NCBI GenBank assembly: GCA_012842395.1
Contig: DUSX01000001.1
Coordinates: 1 to 64,000, forward strand
Origin: Bacillota bacterium
GTDB lineage: Bacteria; Bacillota; SHA-98; UBA4971
Reading direction: 5' to 3'
Length of the DNA: 64,000 nt
Part shown: in pieces, positions 53,364-62,183 of the stretch
How the letters are laid out: every line of letters starts with the position of its first letter
How positions within the stretch are numbered: position 1 is the first letter of the stretch
Position numbers and translations under genes: made by a program
Notes under the pieces: model-generated
What the model was told of the DNA's origin: nothing
What the model saw: only the letters and a program-made list of their open reading frames with translations
The model's database searches: none

Positions 53364-55034
53364 TTGAACAGCGTAGTTCGACGCTCCTTTGACGCGAGGT
53401 ACGCGATCACAGCCGCGATCGGCCTCTTTTTCGCAGTTGTGATCATCTACCCATTGTCCCTTGTGATCGCGAAGAGCTTCAGCTCAGATTCGGGCCTGAG
53501 CTTGGCGCACTATGCTCGGGTATTCAGCGACGCCGCGAACCTGAAGGCGTTGTGGAATTCCGTGTGGGTGTCTGTGCTCAGCACGATCATGTGTGTCGCG
53601 GCGGGAGCCCTCCTGGCGATGCTGGTGGTCAGGACCGACATCCCGGCGAAGTCGTTCCTCCGTTTGCTGTTATTGCTGCCCTATGGAATACCGCCGTTCA
53701 TAGGTGCGATCGCCTGGGCTCAGCTGTTCGGGCCCGCGGGCTACGTGACGAAGCTTTACATGAGCGCCACGGGCGCCGGCTCGGCACCATGGAACGTGTA
53801 TAGCCCTTCAGGAGTTGTCCTCGTCCTTTCGATATACCAGCTTCCCGTGGTGTTCATTACGGTGAGTGGCGCTCTAGGTCGGATAGACACATCGCTTGAG
53901 GAAGCCGCACGAATGTCGGGAGCAAGCCCATTCAGGACCCTTCTCGACGTTACACTCCCCCTAGTCACTCCCGCCATCGCCGCGGGAGGGCTTCTCGCGT
54001 TCGTCGGCTCCATATGCAACTTCGGCATCCCAGCGCTTCTCGGGTTTCGGGCGAGATTCTTCGTTCTTACCACAAAGATATACTCAGCACTGTCCATACC
54101 GGACATGCCCGTGGCAGCTGCCATGTCTGTTATACTGGCCCTCGTTTCAGGTGTTGCACTTATACTCCAGCGAAGACTTGAGCGGAAGCAGCACAGGTAT
54201 GCCGTAATCTCAGGTAAGAGTGTGCGACCGCAGACAATGAGGTTGGGCCCTGCAAGGGTACCTCTATTCGTCGTGGTGATCGCTGCAGCTCTTTTCGCTG
54301 GCGTCGTACCGATAGCTTCGATGATCCTAACGTCGTTCATCAAATACTGGGGTGCTCCGCTGACTTTCAAGAGCATGACTCTAGACCATTACAAGTACGT
54401 TTTGCGCATTCCGATTGCAGCGCGCGCCTTCAGGAATAGCCTTTTCCTTGGTGTTTGCACCGCGACCATCACTATGACAGCAGGGGCCTTCGTCTCATAC
54501 ATGTGTATCAGAGCCAAGTTTGCTGCGGCTCGTGTGCTAGACTTTCTTGGGACCATCCCATATGCGGTCCCGCACACAATGATCGCCATAGCGATGATAT
54601 TGGCCTGGTCGCGTCCGCCTGTTGTCCTTTACGGCACAATCTGGGTGTTACTCGCTGCCTATCTGGTTACTTACATGCCCTTCTCCATCCGCACGACCAA
54701 CGCCACCCTCCAGCAGGTGCACATATCGCTGGAAGAGGCCGCAAGGATGTCGGGGGCGAGATGGAGCGACACGGTGCGCGATATAGTCCTACCACTGATT
54801 AAGCCCGGACTTGTATCCGGCTGGGTCCTGGTATTCATGCCTGCCTTTCGTGAACTTACCATGTCTGTGCTCCTTTGGTCGCAGGGAGCAGAGACGCTTG
54901 GTGTCGCGATCTACAATATGCAAGACGCCGGTTATAGCCAGATAGCGGCTGCGCTCTCAACAGTTGTCCTTTTGATCATTTTTGCTGGTAACGCCCTGGT
55001 CCGCAGACTGTCGCGGGGTGAAATCGGATTCTAA
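53364..55034 (+). CDS. Fused two-domain ABC transporter permease (AfuB/FbpB type)
   Basis: A 556-residue permease containing two homologous six-helix halves in one chain. Each half has its EAA coupling loop: EEAARMSGASPFRTLLDVTLP and EEAARMSGARWSDTVRDIVLP. This duplicated layout is typical of the iron/phosphonate/sugar-phosphate class, distinct from the separate MalF/MalG permeases elsewhere in the window. I place the start at TTG 53364 after GAGGAGGGTACG. It sits between the binding protein (130 bp) and the ATPase (17 bp) genes. Confidence 0.92.
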   Translation: MNSVVRRSFDARYAITAAIGLFFAVVIIYPLSLVIAKSFSSDSGLSLAHYARVFSDAANLKALWNSVWVSVLSTIMCVAAGALLAMLVVRTDIPAKSFLRLLLLLPYGIPPFIGAIAWAQLFGPAGYVTKLYMSATGAGSAPWNVYSPSGVVLVLSIYQLPVVFITVSGALGRIDTSLEEAARMSGASPFRTLLDVTLPLVTPAIAAGGLLAFVGSICNFGIPALLGFRARFFVLTTKIYSALSIPDMPVAAAMSVILALVSGVALILQRRLERKQHRYAVISGKSVRPQTMRLGPARVPLFVVVIAAALFAGVVPIASMILTSFIKYWGAPLTFKSMTLDHYKYVLRIPIAARAFRNSLFLGVCTATITMTAGAFVSYMCIRAKFAAARVLDFLGTIPYAVPHTMIAIAMILAWSRPPVVLYGTIWVLLAAYLVTYMPFSIRTTNATLQQVHISLEEAARMSGARWSDTVRDIVLPLIKPGLVSGWVLVFMPAFRELTMSVLLWSQGAETLGVAIYNMQDAGYSQIAAALSTVVLLIIFAGNALVRRLSRGEIGF

Positions 55035-55051
55035 GCGGAGGTGGCGCTAGA

Positions 55052-56113
55052 TTGGCAGATCGGCTCGAAGGAATACGAGTGCTGAAGCTTACGAAGAGAT
55101 TCGGCTCTTATGCCGCTGTGGACGGCGTGACCTTCACGGTACGCAAGAACGAGTTCTTTTCCCTCCTCGGCCCGTCGGGCTGCGGGAAGACTACGACGCT
55201 TCGGTGTATCGCCGGGCTTGAGCAACCGACGTTCGGTGAGGTCTATGTGGGTGGACGCCTTGTCTCGTCGGTTGAAAAGGGTGTCATGGTGCCCCCTGAA
55301 CGCCGTGGTATAGGGATGGTCTTCCAAAACTATGCGGTATGGCCGCACATGACAGTGGAGCAGAACATAGTCTATCCCCTCAAAATAGCGCGGGCTTCAA
55401 AGGCGAGAATCCGGTCAACGTTGTCGAACATCGTAGACCTCCTGAAGCTCTCTGGCCTTGAGAAGAGATACCCCGCGGAACTGTCCGGTGGCCAACAGCA
55501 AAGGGTGGCACTCGGGCGGGCGCTTGCCATGGACCCTGAGGTCATGCTGCTGGACGAGCCGCTTTCAAACCTTGATGCCAAGTTGCGTGAACAGATGAGG
55601 TTCGAGCTGAAAGATCTTCAACGGAAGACGGGAATAGCCATCCTATACGTGACGCACGACCAAGTAGAAGCCATGGCTATGTCCGACAGGGTAGCAGTAA
55701 TGAATTCCGGCATGATTGTCCAGGAGGGAACGCCCTATGAGATCTACAAATCTCCTGCCGACAAGTTCGTCGCGGACTTCATAGGCACAATGAATTTCCT
55801 GCCATGCGAGGTCCTAGAGTGGCGAGACGGCCTCGCCACCCTGCGCCTTCGCAACGGCTCGGTGGTGAGGATCAACAGCCCCGAGGTGGGTCGCGGTACT
55901 TACAGCTTTGCCGTGAGACCGGAGGACTTGCTCTTGAACCGAGAGGAAGGTGTCGAGTGTCAGGTTGACGTAGCCGTCTTCCTTGGAAATGTTGTCGACT
56001 ACAGGGTCAGACTTGGCGACGACGTCCTGCGTGTTCAGACCAGCGCTGACAACAGATTCGAGCCGGGCGAGGGCGCAAGACTCGCAGTGCAAAGAGGTGT
56101 TCTTTTCCCATGA
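55052..56113 (+). CDS. ABC transporter ATPase (AfuC/PotA type)
   Basis: A 353-residue ATPase: GPSGCGKTTTLRCIAGLE (Walker A), QNYAVWPHMTVEQN (Q-loop), LSGGQQQRVALGRAL (signature), VMLLDEPLSNLDAKLR (Walker B) and VTHDQVEAMAM (H-loop), followed by a TOBE-like C-terminal domain. TTG start behind GCGGAGGTGGCG. Its stop overlaps an upstream ATG of the next frame, keeping the mutase-like gene in the same transcript. It energises the import by the two preceding gene products. Confidence 0.94.
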   Translation: MADRLEGIRVLKLTKRFGSYAAVDGVTFTVRKNEFFSLLGPSGCGKTTTLRCIAGLEQPTFGEVYVGGRLVSSVEKGVMVPPERRGIGMVFQNYAVWPHMTVEQNIVYPLKIARASKARIRSTLSNIVDLLKLSGLEKRYPAELSGGQQQRVALGRALAMDPEVMLLDEPLSNLDAKLREQMRFELKDLQRKTGIAILYVTHDQVEAMAMSDRVAVMNSGMIVQEGTPYEIYKSPADKFVADFIGTMNFLPCEVLEWRDGLATLRLRNGSVVRINSPEVGRGTYSFAVRPEDLLLNREEGVECQVDVAVFLGNVVDYRVRLGDDVLRVQTSADNRFEPGEGARLAVQRGVLFP

Positions 56114-56139
56114 CTTTCCCGGCGAAGGAGGAACGCACC

Positions 56140-57714
56140 ATGAAGACCACGGAGCTGTTGGCCAAAGCTCTTAGGAGACGCTACGAAGCAGGTGCTGTAG
56201 ACTATTGGATGAACCCGCTGGTGCGGGGGCAGGGCGGCGTCCCCGTCGGACGAATACGCGATGGAGACTGCGTAGTGTTCTGCTGTAGGCGGGGAGACCG
56301 AGAGGCCCAGCTTACTGACGCTTTCACCGACCCTTCTTTCGACAAGTTTGCGGTGGAGCGTATGCCAAATCTCGCTTTCATACCATTCGTTCAGTATCAT
56401 GAGCGCTTCTCGCACCTTCCCACTGTCTTCCCCCTTTTGCGCCCCGAAATGACTCTAGGGGAGGTCATAAGCCGGGCTGGCCTCTCACAGCTCCGGGTGG
56501 CAGAGTCCGAGAAGTCCGCTCATGTAGGCTTCTTCTTCAACGGGCGAAGGGCCGAGCCGTTCCCTGGTGAGGAGCGAATGGTGGTACCGAGCCCCCCTTC
56601 TTCTCAGCTCACCAACACTCCGGAAACAAGCACCTGGGAAGTCTCGCAAGCAGTGGCCGATGCGATGCGGGATGGCAGGTTTAGCTTCATTCTCGCGAAC
56701 CTTGCAGCAGGGGATATGATCGGGCACCTAGATGACTGGAATGCGAACGTCAAATGCGCGGAAGCGGTTGACAGAGCACTCGGTGCCATATGCAGCGCTG
56801 CAGCAGAAACGGGGTACACGGTGGTTGTAACTGCAGACCACGGCCTTCTGGAGCAATTCCGAAATGAAGATGGCAGCCCCAGCCTGGGACACACCACTGC
56901 CCGGGTGCCGTTCGCCATTGTGCCACCTCGTGAGGGGCAGTTTCGGGCGAGCACGGTCGCATGTGACGCGTCTCTCGCCGACGTCGCTCCAACAGTCCTC
57001 GAGTTGCTCGGGCTGAGAGTGCCAGGCGAGATGACGGGAAGGCCGCTTTTCGTGAGCGGTGGAAGTAACGCCCCACGCAAGTGCGCGCTGGTGGTGCTTG
57101 ACGGATGGGGTGTGGGAAAAGCAGACCCATCCGCGAATCCTATCGCCGCCGCAAGAACGCCCACCATGGACAGGATAAGGAAAGGATGTCCCTATACCAC
57201 ACTCTTGGCTGCCGGGCTGGCCGTCGGGCTCCCGGAGGGACGTCCGGGAAACTCTGAGACGGGGCATCTCACCATCGGCGCCGGCAGAACGATCCCCCAG
57301 GATGAACTGAGGATAGCCAAAGCAGTCGAGTCTGGCAACTTCTTGGACAACCCTGCGCTCATATGCGGGTTCAAGAGAGCGTCGGCCTTTGGAGGTAGAG
57401 TCCATATCATCATGATGTTGTCGGAAAAGAGCTCCCACGGGAACATCAATGAAGGAGTTGCCGTGCTGGAGGCCGCGCGCGCCCACGGGGTTACGCCGGT
57501 CGAGCTTCACCTAGTCCTGGACGGCAGGAGCAGCCCGCCTCAGGGAGCGGCGGACTTGCTGCAGGTGCTCGAGAGGCAAGCCTCTGACAGAGCGGACTGG
57601 GATGTGGCGACCGCCATTGGCAGGGGGCTGGTCCTTGATAGGAGCGGGAGCTACGTGGAGAAGACCCGCGTGGCCTACATGGCTCTCACGCGCGGGCAGG
57701 GCGAGATCTTCTGA
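56140..57714 (+). CDS. Circularly permuted phosphoglycerate-mutase (iPGM)-like enzyme
   Basis: A 524-residue homologue of cofactor-independent phosphoglycerate mutase with the two halves swapped. Residues 1-305 match the GpmI C-terminal part: DGDCVVFCCRRGDREAQLT (Arg51, Arg54), AESEKSAHVGFFFNG (Lys125), LAAGDMIGH (Asp192, His196), VTADHG (Asp233, His234), GHTTARVP (His251) and EMTGRPLF, the normal C-terminus. A short linker then leads to residues 312-524, which match the GpmI N-terminal part: VVLDGWG (Asp321), GNSETGHLTIGAGR (nucleophile Ser372), SSH (His433), LDGRSSPP and IGRGLVLDR. All seven metal and nucleophile residues are kept. In the transferase pocket the aspartate of the DGRD motif is Ser464. 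ATG follows AAGGAGGAACG; last gene of the operon. Confidence 0.92.
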   Translation: MKTTELLAKALRRRYEAGAVDYWMNPLVRGQGGVPVGRIRDGDCVVFCCRRGDREAQLTDAFTDPSFDKFAVERMPNLAFIPFVQYHERFSHLPTVFPLLRPEMTLGEVISRAGLSQLRVAESEKSAHVGFFFNGRRAEPFPGEERMVVPSPPSSQLTNTPETSTWEVSQAVADAMRDGRFSFILANLAAGDMIGHLDDWNANVKCAEAVDRALGAICSAAAETGYTVVVTADHGLLEQFRNEDGSPSLGHTTARVPFAIVPPREGQFRASTVACDASLADVAPTVLELLGLRVPGEMTGRPLFVSGGSNAPRKCALVVLDGWGVGKADPSANPIAAARTPTMDRIRKGCPYTTLLAAGLAVGLPEGRPGNSETGHLTIGAGRTIPQDELRIAKAVESGNFLDNPALICGFKRASAFGGRVHIIMMLSEKSSHGNINEGVAVLEAARAHGVTPVELHLVLDGRSSPPQGAADLLQVLERQASDRADWDVATAIGRGLVLDRSGSYVEKTRVAYMALTRGQGEIF

Positions 57715-57835
57715 CGGCGCATGAGGATATAGCCTGACCTCCCGGTCTTTCGGTCCACTTGCTCCCCGGGACGCGAAGGGCTGCGGAGGGATAAAGGTCC
57801 CATACAACTCCGCGCTGGTGAGCCTCCGTTGTACA

Positions 57836-60394
57836 TCAATCCCCTCCCCGTTCCGCCTCGCCGGGCTCGACCCTCCACCCGGTCCTGTCGACGACTACGC
57901 GTACGGGCCGTGCCTCGTCCGGGATGTCTATCTCGATGACCTCACGTTCTGGCGGCGACCCCGCATCGGCTCTTCCGTCGGCCGCACGCTCAAGCCCGCC
58001 CTCCTCGCCCGCCCCCGCGCTGGCGCGCCGGGCCTTTCCCAGACATGCCCTGCCCCCCGGCACGCCGACCTCCGGTGGAGCGCCGTGGAAACGGAGGCGA
58101 TAGCTTTTCCTGCCGCTGCGGTATTCCGATACTACGGGAGTGATTTGAAAAACGATCTCTTTCTCCGTGGCGCTGCAACGGAACTCGGTGAGGCTGTATT
58201 CCCCATCCTCGTGCCTGCGGGTGAGGCCGTCATCTTCATAGAGGGTGTACCGGGCCTCTGAGCCGCTAGATGCGTCGAGGTACACGTCGAGACGCATGGT
58301 CTCTGCCCGCGCCTCACCCACGTAGTTTACGGGGGCAACAGAGGGAATCACCGAGCCCGCCTTGACGAAGAGAGGCAGGGTATCGAGAGGCGCGTCCACG
58401 AGATAATCTGTCTTGCCGGGGTACCTGCGGTCGGTCCAGTAATCGAACCAGGTCCCCTCCGGCAAGTACACGCATCGCTTGACGGCCGCCGGCTCGGTTA
58501 CGGGCGCGACCAGGAACGATTCACCCCACAAGAACTCGGTGTTCAAGTTGTGCGTTCGCTCGTCATCGGGATAGTCCAGGACGAGCGGACGCATGACAGG
58601 CAGACCGGTCTGGCTCGCCTTGTAGAACTCATTGTAGGTGTATGGAAGCAGCGCGTACCGAAGTTTGATATACCTGCGACAGATCTCTTCCACCTCGGGT
58701 CCCCACGCCCAAGGCTCGTGAGGGCGCGTGTCGTGCATGGAGTGCGCCCTGAAGAATGGGGTGAAAGCACCGAGTTGCATCCACCGCACGAAAAGCTCTG
58801 GCGTGGCGTTTCCCTGAAACCCGCCGACATCGCTTCCGACGAACGGCACGCCTGAAAGGCCGATGTTCATGCACAAAGGAAGCGACATCGCCAGATGTTC
58901 CCACCAGCTGCAATTGTCGCCAGTCCAGACCGCCGCATACCGCTGTATGCCCGCATAGGCGGCCCTGGTGAGGATGAACGGGCGGGCTTCGGGCTTAAGC
59001 AACCGGAACGCCTCGCACGTGCTCCGGCACATCTCCAGGGCGTATGCATTATGGATGCGGCCGAACGTGCACGGGTCGCCATCGTTCTCAGCCATCAACT
59101 CGTCCGGCACGGTGGCCTTCGTGCGGTCCTGGGCAGGAGATCCTTGCGCGGTAGACCTCTGCGTGGAAGGCGTGGGAGGCAACGAGAAATCGCTGGGTTC
59201 GTTCATGTCGTTCCATATGCCTGCCACTCCCTTGCCGAGCAGCGCGTCGTGTTTCTCCGCCCACCACCTGCGAGCCTCCTTCTTCGTGAAATCCGGGAAA
59301 GCGGCTTCACCCGGCCAGACACGGCCGTGGTAGACCTCGCCAGTCAACCATCGACAAAACAAGTGCCTCTGCACGCCTTCGACGTACACACCGTAATTCG
59401 GATCCCTCTTCACACCTGGGTTCACGATCGTCACGACCTTGAACCCCTGCGCGCCGAGGTCGGCCAACATGCGCTCGGGGTCCGGGAAGCGCTCCCGGTC
59501 CCAGGTGAAGACCCGGTAACCGTCCATGTAGTCGATGTCAAGGTAGATGACGTCGCAGGGGATGTCTTTTTCGCGGAACGTATCGGCCAGGTCCCGCACG
59601 ACGGCCTCCGGGTAATAGCTCCAACGGCACTGCTGGTAACCGAGGGCCCAAAGGGGCGGCAGGGGCATTCTCCCTGTGAGGTCGGTGTACGTGCCGAGAA
59701 CCCGCTTCAGATCGGGGCCGTAGATGAAGTAGTAGTCCAGTTCGTGGTCGTCCACCTTGAAGCTATAGCTTCCGTCGGACGCCACGCCAAGATCGAACCA
59801 GATCCTCCCGGCATAGTCCACGAGCGTGCCGGTAGCCCATTCCCCGTTGAAAGTCAGGAGCAAAGGGATGGACTTGTAAAGCGGGTCCTTGGTGGGCGTG
59901 TGCAGTGGATCGTCAGTGTTCCACATGAGGTACTCCCTGCCCCGCTTGTCCAGGAAGCCCGTCTTTTCTCCCAGGCCGTAGAAATGCGTTTCACCGTCCA
60001 TGGCCTTGGAACACATCACGGTGTGGCGGTTCCAGGTCAGGCCGTCGCCCGCGTCCTCGCACACAACGCGGCCGACTGAATCGCACATCCTTATCCTAGC
60101 GTCCGCTTTGACAACCTCGACGGCCAGCTCGGCGGTGCGAAGCACGACCGCGACGGCAGTGTCCTGGACGGTGAAGGCCTCGCAAGAGGACGCGTTCACC
60201 ACCGCGAAGGAACGCCTGCCCGTGAAACGGTAGTCGCGATTGAAGGTCACGCGCACCGAGTTGCTGTGCAGCACGGCAATGCGCAAGATGCCCCCCTCGC
60301 AGTGGAAGATGACGCAATCCCTTTCTCGCTGAAAGCTCTTCACGCGACCGGCACGTTGTCTGCCATTCGAGACAGTTTTCCACAAGGAAGCCAC
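57836..60394 (-). CDS. GH31 alpha-glucosidase
   Basis: An 852-residue family 31 glycoside hydrolase. N-terminal beta-sandwich (residues 1-240), then the barrel: DVIYLDIDYMDGYRVFTWD, GIWNDMNEP with nucleophile Asp396, and WTGDNCSWWEHL with acid/base Asp493; GVPFVGSDVGGF and the C-terminal beta domains (PLFVKAGSVIP, YTLYEDDGLT) complete it. An unusual Ser/Thr/Pro/Gln-rich insertion (about 404-440) follows the nucleophile loop. The C-terminus has an Ala/Gly/Glu-rich stretch before a last beta segment. No signal peptide, so it cleaves imported alpha-glucosides. GTG 60394 follows GAGGAGGGG. It converges on the mutase-like gene. Confidence 0.93.
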   Translation of the reverse strand: MASLWKTVSNGRQRAGRVKSFQRERDCVIFHCEGGILRIAVLHSNSVRVTFNRDYRFTGRRSFAVVNASSCEAFTVQDTAVAVVLRTAELAVEVVKADARIRMCDSVGRVVCEDAGDGLTWNRHTVMCSKAMDGETHFYGLGEKTGFLDKRGREYLMWNTDDPLHTPTKDPLYKSIPLLLTFNGEWATGTLVDYAGRIWFDLGVASDGSYSFKVDDHELDYYFIYGPDLKRVLGTYTDLTGRMPLPPLWALGYQQCRWSYYPEAVVRDLADTFREKDIPCDVIYLDIDYMDGYRVFTWDRERFPDPERMLADLGAQGFKVVTIVNPGVKRDPNYGVYVEGVQRHLFCRWLTGEVYHGRVWPGEAAFPDFTKKEARRWWAEKHDALLGKGVAGIWNDMNEPSDFSLPPTPSTQRSTAQGSPAQDRTKATVPDELMAENDGDPCTFGRIHNAYALEMCRSTCEAFRLLKPEARPFILTRAAYAGIQRYAAVWTGDNCSWWEHLAMSLPLCMNIGLSGVPFVGSDVGGFQGNATPELFVRWMQLGAFTPFFRAHSMHDTRPHEPWAWGPEVEEICRRYIKLRYALLPYTYNEFYKASQTGLPVMRPLVLDYPDDERTHNLNTEFLWGESFLVAPVTEPAAVKRCVYLPEGTWFDYWTDRRYPGKTDYLVDAPLDTLPLFVKAGSVIPSVAPVNYVGEARAETMRLDVYLDASSGSEARYTLYEDDGLTRRHEDGEYSLTEFRCSATEKEIVFQITPVVSEYRSGRKSYRLRFHGAPPEVGVPGGRACLGKARRASAGAGEEGGLERAADGRADAGSPPEREVIEIDIPDEARPVRVVVDRTGWRVEPGEAERGGD

Positions 60395-60792
60395 GCTCCA
60401 CCCCTCCTCAAAGGTGCATGCAGACGCGCGGAAGGGGCTCCCGAGGACGGGGGGCCAAGTCCGTCCCGCCGCCCCCCGCCGCGCCGCCCGGCCCCCGGGC
60501 CTTTCATCTAGGTTCCCCGGCCAGGGCGATGAGTTCGCGCTTGCCACGAGGAGCCTGACAAGAACAGGTGATCTCTCCAAGACCGCGCACTGCTATTCAC
60601 AAAGGTGCAGGATTGACAACTTCCGGTATAGTATGCCATCATCATAAGGGCCCGCGAGGACAGCTGTGCCGACGGCTCCCTTGTCTTGCCAGCTTCCCCG
60701 GCCTCCGATTCGACCGGGCGGCGGCGTGCGGCGGAGCCGGGCGGAGCGCCGGCTGACCGCTTGCGGAGAACGTCGAGAAGGGAGTCGGTGAC
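60395..60792. other. Divergent gap upstream of GH31 and the LiaF-like gene
   Basis: A very GC-rich left half (60430-60500) and an AT-richer patch at 60590-60650. The patch has a perfect TTGACA at 60612-60617 on the plus strand, but no matching -10 at 16-18 bp (TATAGT lies only 8 bp away). It may still hold the promoter of the downstream gene. No gene is seen. Confidence 0.3.
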
Positions 60793-61539
60793 ATGGGCCA
60801 CCCCCGGATTCATTCAGTCCTGCTGGGCCTTCTCATAATCGCGCTCGGTGCTGTATGGCTTCTTCGCAACCTCGGCATCGTCAACACGGATATCGGCAAG
60901 CTCATAGCGACGTACTGGCCCCTCTTGCTCATCGTCTGGGGCCTAGATTCTATGTACTGCGCGCTATCTCCTCCACGCCAAGATGGCCACGGCCGGTCAC
61001 ACGCCTTCCCGAGCGTGTCCGTCGTCTTCGGGCTGATCCTCGTCGCCCTTGGAGTCAGCCTGATCGGTCGCAATCTCGGCCTGTACAGTATCGACCTTGA
61101 CATCATCTGGCGCCTTCTGTGGCCGATCTTGATCATTCTCATTGGGTGGAGCCTCATTCGCGGGCCGCTCGCCGCCGGTGGCACGCACTGGGCGGTCATG
61201 AGCGGCATCGAGTGCAAGGCCCCTGGATGGAGCCTTGAGAACGGCAGCTACGTCGCGTTCATGGGCGGAATCAACCTCGACCTCACCAAGGCGAACATCC
61301 CGGATGGCACCACCACCCTCAGCCTCACGGCCATCATGGGCGGAATAGACGTCAAGGTCCCCGCGGACCTTGCGTTAGAGTGCCAGGGCACCGCCGTCCT
61401 GGGCGGCGTCACATTCCTGGGTGAGGAGAGCGCTGGCATCGTGTCCTCCCGTGTCTACAGCCGGCCGGGTGCGAACGGCACAGGCAAGAAGCTCGTCATA
61501 GACGCCTGGACCATCATGGGCGGCATCGGGGTCAAGTAG
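60793..61539 (+). CDS. LiaF/LiaI-like membrane protein
   Basis: A 248-residue protein with four short hydrophobic segments in two repeated pairs (GLLIIALGAVWLLRNLGIV, YWPLLLIVWGLDSMY, GLILVALGVSLIGRNLGL, LLWPILIILIGWSLIRG). A C-terminal beta-solenoid-like domain follows, with repeated FMGGINLDLTKA, IMGGIDVKVPAD and IMGGIGVK motifs, the DUF2154/LiaF C-terminal fold. LiaF proteins modulate cell-envelope stress two-component systems; here no kinase or response regulator is adjacent, so it may act alone or elsewhere. ATG behind GAGAAGGGAG. Confidence 0.85.
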   Translation: MGHPRIHSVLLGLLIIALGAVWLLRNLGIVNTDIGKLIATYWPLLLIVWGLDSMYCALSPPRQDGHGRSHAFPSVSVVFGLILVALGVSLIGRNLGLYSIDLDIIWRLLWPILIILIGWSLIRGPLAAGGTHWAVMSGIECKAPGWSLENGSYVAFMGGINLDLTKANIPDGTTTLSLTAIMGGIDVKVPADLALECQGTAVLGGVTFLGEESAGIVSSRVYSRPGANGTGKKLVIDAWTIMGGIGVK

Positions 61540-61762
61540 GTCGGCCGCTGCTGGGACCGGGGCGGGGCAAAGCCAAGATCAAGCGAAGGCGGCCCGTCGG
61601 GCCTTCTTGCCCTCGCGAGAACGTGGACGTCGGTGGGGCATGGACGGGCGCCGGACGGGTCGTTCGATGACCTGGGATGTGAGGACCCTGTCACACGAGG
61701 ACCCCGTCATAACAGGAGTCTTGCATGTAGAGAAGTGAAGAAAAAGGAAAGAACGGGGCCTA

Positions 61763-61791
61763 TTGACACGTAGTGGCACACGTGGTAACAT
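61763..61791 (+). promoter_or_regulatory. Promoter of the metN-metI operon
   Basis: TTGACA (61763-61768), a 17-bp spacer and TAACAT (61786-61791) form a good vegetative promoter. Transcription would start near 61798, about 40 bp before the SAM riboswitch. The rest of 61540-61762 holds only two short GAGGACCC direct repeats and no gene. Confidence 0.8.
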
Positions 61792-61835
61792 GCAGCTAAA
61801 ATCGAATATCGACCGCGCCTGACGGCTTATGCTTG

Positions 61836-61991
61836 CTCTTATCAAGAGAGGTGGAGGGACTGGCCCGATGAAACCCGGCAACCTTCCCCTGTCGCGGCTG
61901 ACTTATGTAGGCTGCGCTACGGGAAAGGTGCCAAGTCCAGCGGGTGAATCCGGCAGCGGGTGAATCCAGCGGATTGAACCGGCAGATGAGG
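61836..61991 (+). ncRNA. SAM-I (S-box) riboswitch aptamer
   Basis: The conserved S-box core is present: CTTATCaagagaGGTGGAG, GGGACTGGCCCGATGAAACC followed by CGGCAACC, later AAGGTGCCAAGTCCAGC, and the closing P1 strand GATGAG pairing with CTTATC. The P3 region reads TCGCGGCTGACTTATGTAG with its partner. It precedes an intrinsic terminator and the methionine importer genes, the classical target; S-adenosylmethionine binding would favour the terminator and switch the operon off. Confidence 0.95.
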
Positions 61992-62012
61992 GAAGTAGGA
62001 CGAAATGATATT

Positions 62013-62044
62013 GGGCCCTTTCCCACTGCGGAAAGGGCCCTTCT
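62013..62044 (+). terminator. Riboswitch-controlled intrinsic terminator
   Basis: A perfect 11-bp stem GGGCCCTTTCC (62013-62023) and 62030-62040 with loop CACTGC, followed by TTCTCATT. It lies between the S-box and metN. The T-tract is short and interrupted. An alternative pairing with the 3' part of the aptamer would form the antiterminator when SAM is low. Confidence 0.85.
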
Positions 62045-62183
62045 CATTGCGGGAAACCGGCGCGGAGAAGAGACTCGCGCTCTGCAACGAGAGGCCTTCC
62101 GCCGGAGATTCCTCATGAACTGAACTGAACCGAACTGAACTGGACGCGCATCTCGTTTGCGACGATGAAAGGAACATGCCCAG

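Noticed and set aside
56110-56139. Earlier ATG of the mutase-like gene overlapping the ATPase stop
   Set aside because: A strong AAGGAGGAACG site lies just before ATG 56140; the upstream codons would encode that ribosome site.
57836-60394. Frameshift or fusion in the GH31 gene because of the Ser/Pro/Gln-rich insertion
   Set aside because: Both catalytic blocks and the C-terminal domains are in one frame, so it is an insertion in a loop, not a break.
60612-60640. Consensus promoter from the TTGACA at 60612
   Set aside because: No -10 hexamer at 16-18 bp; the nearby TATAGT is only 8 bp away.
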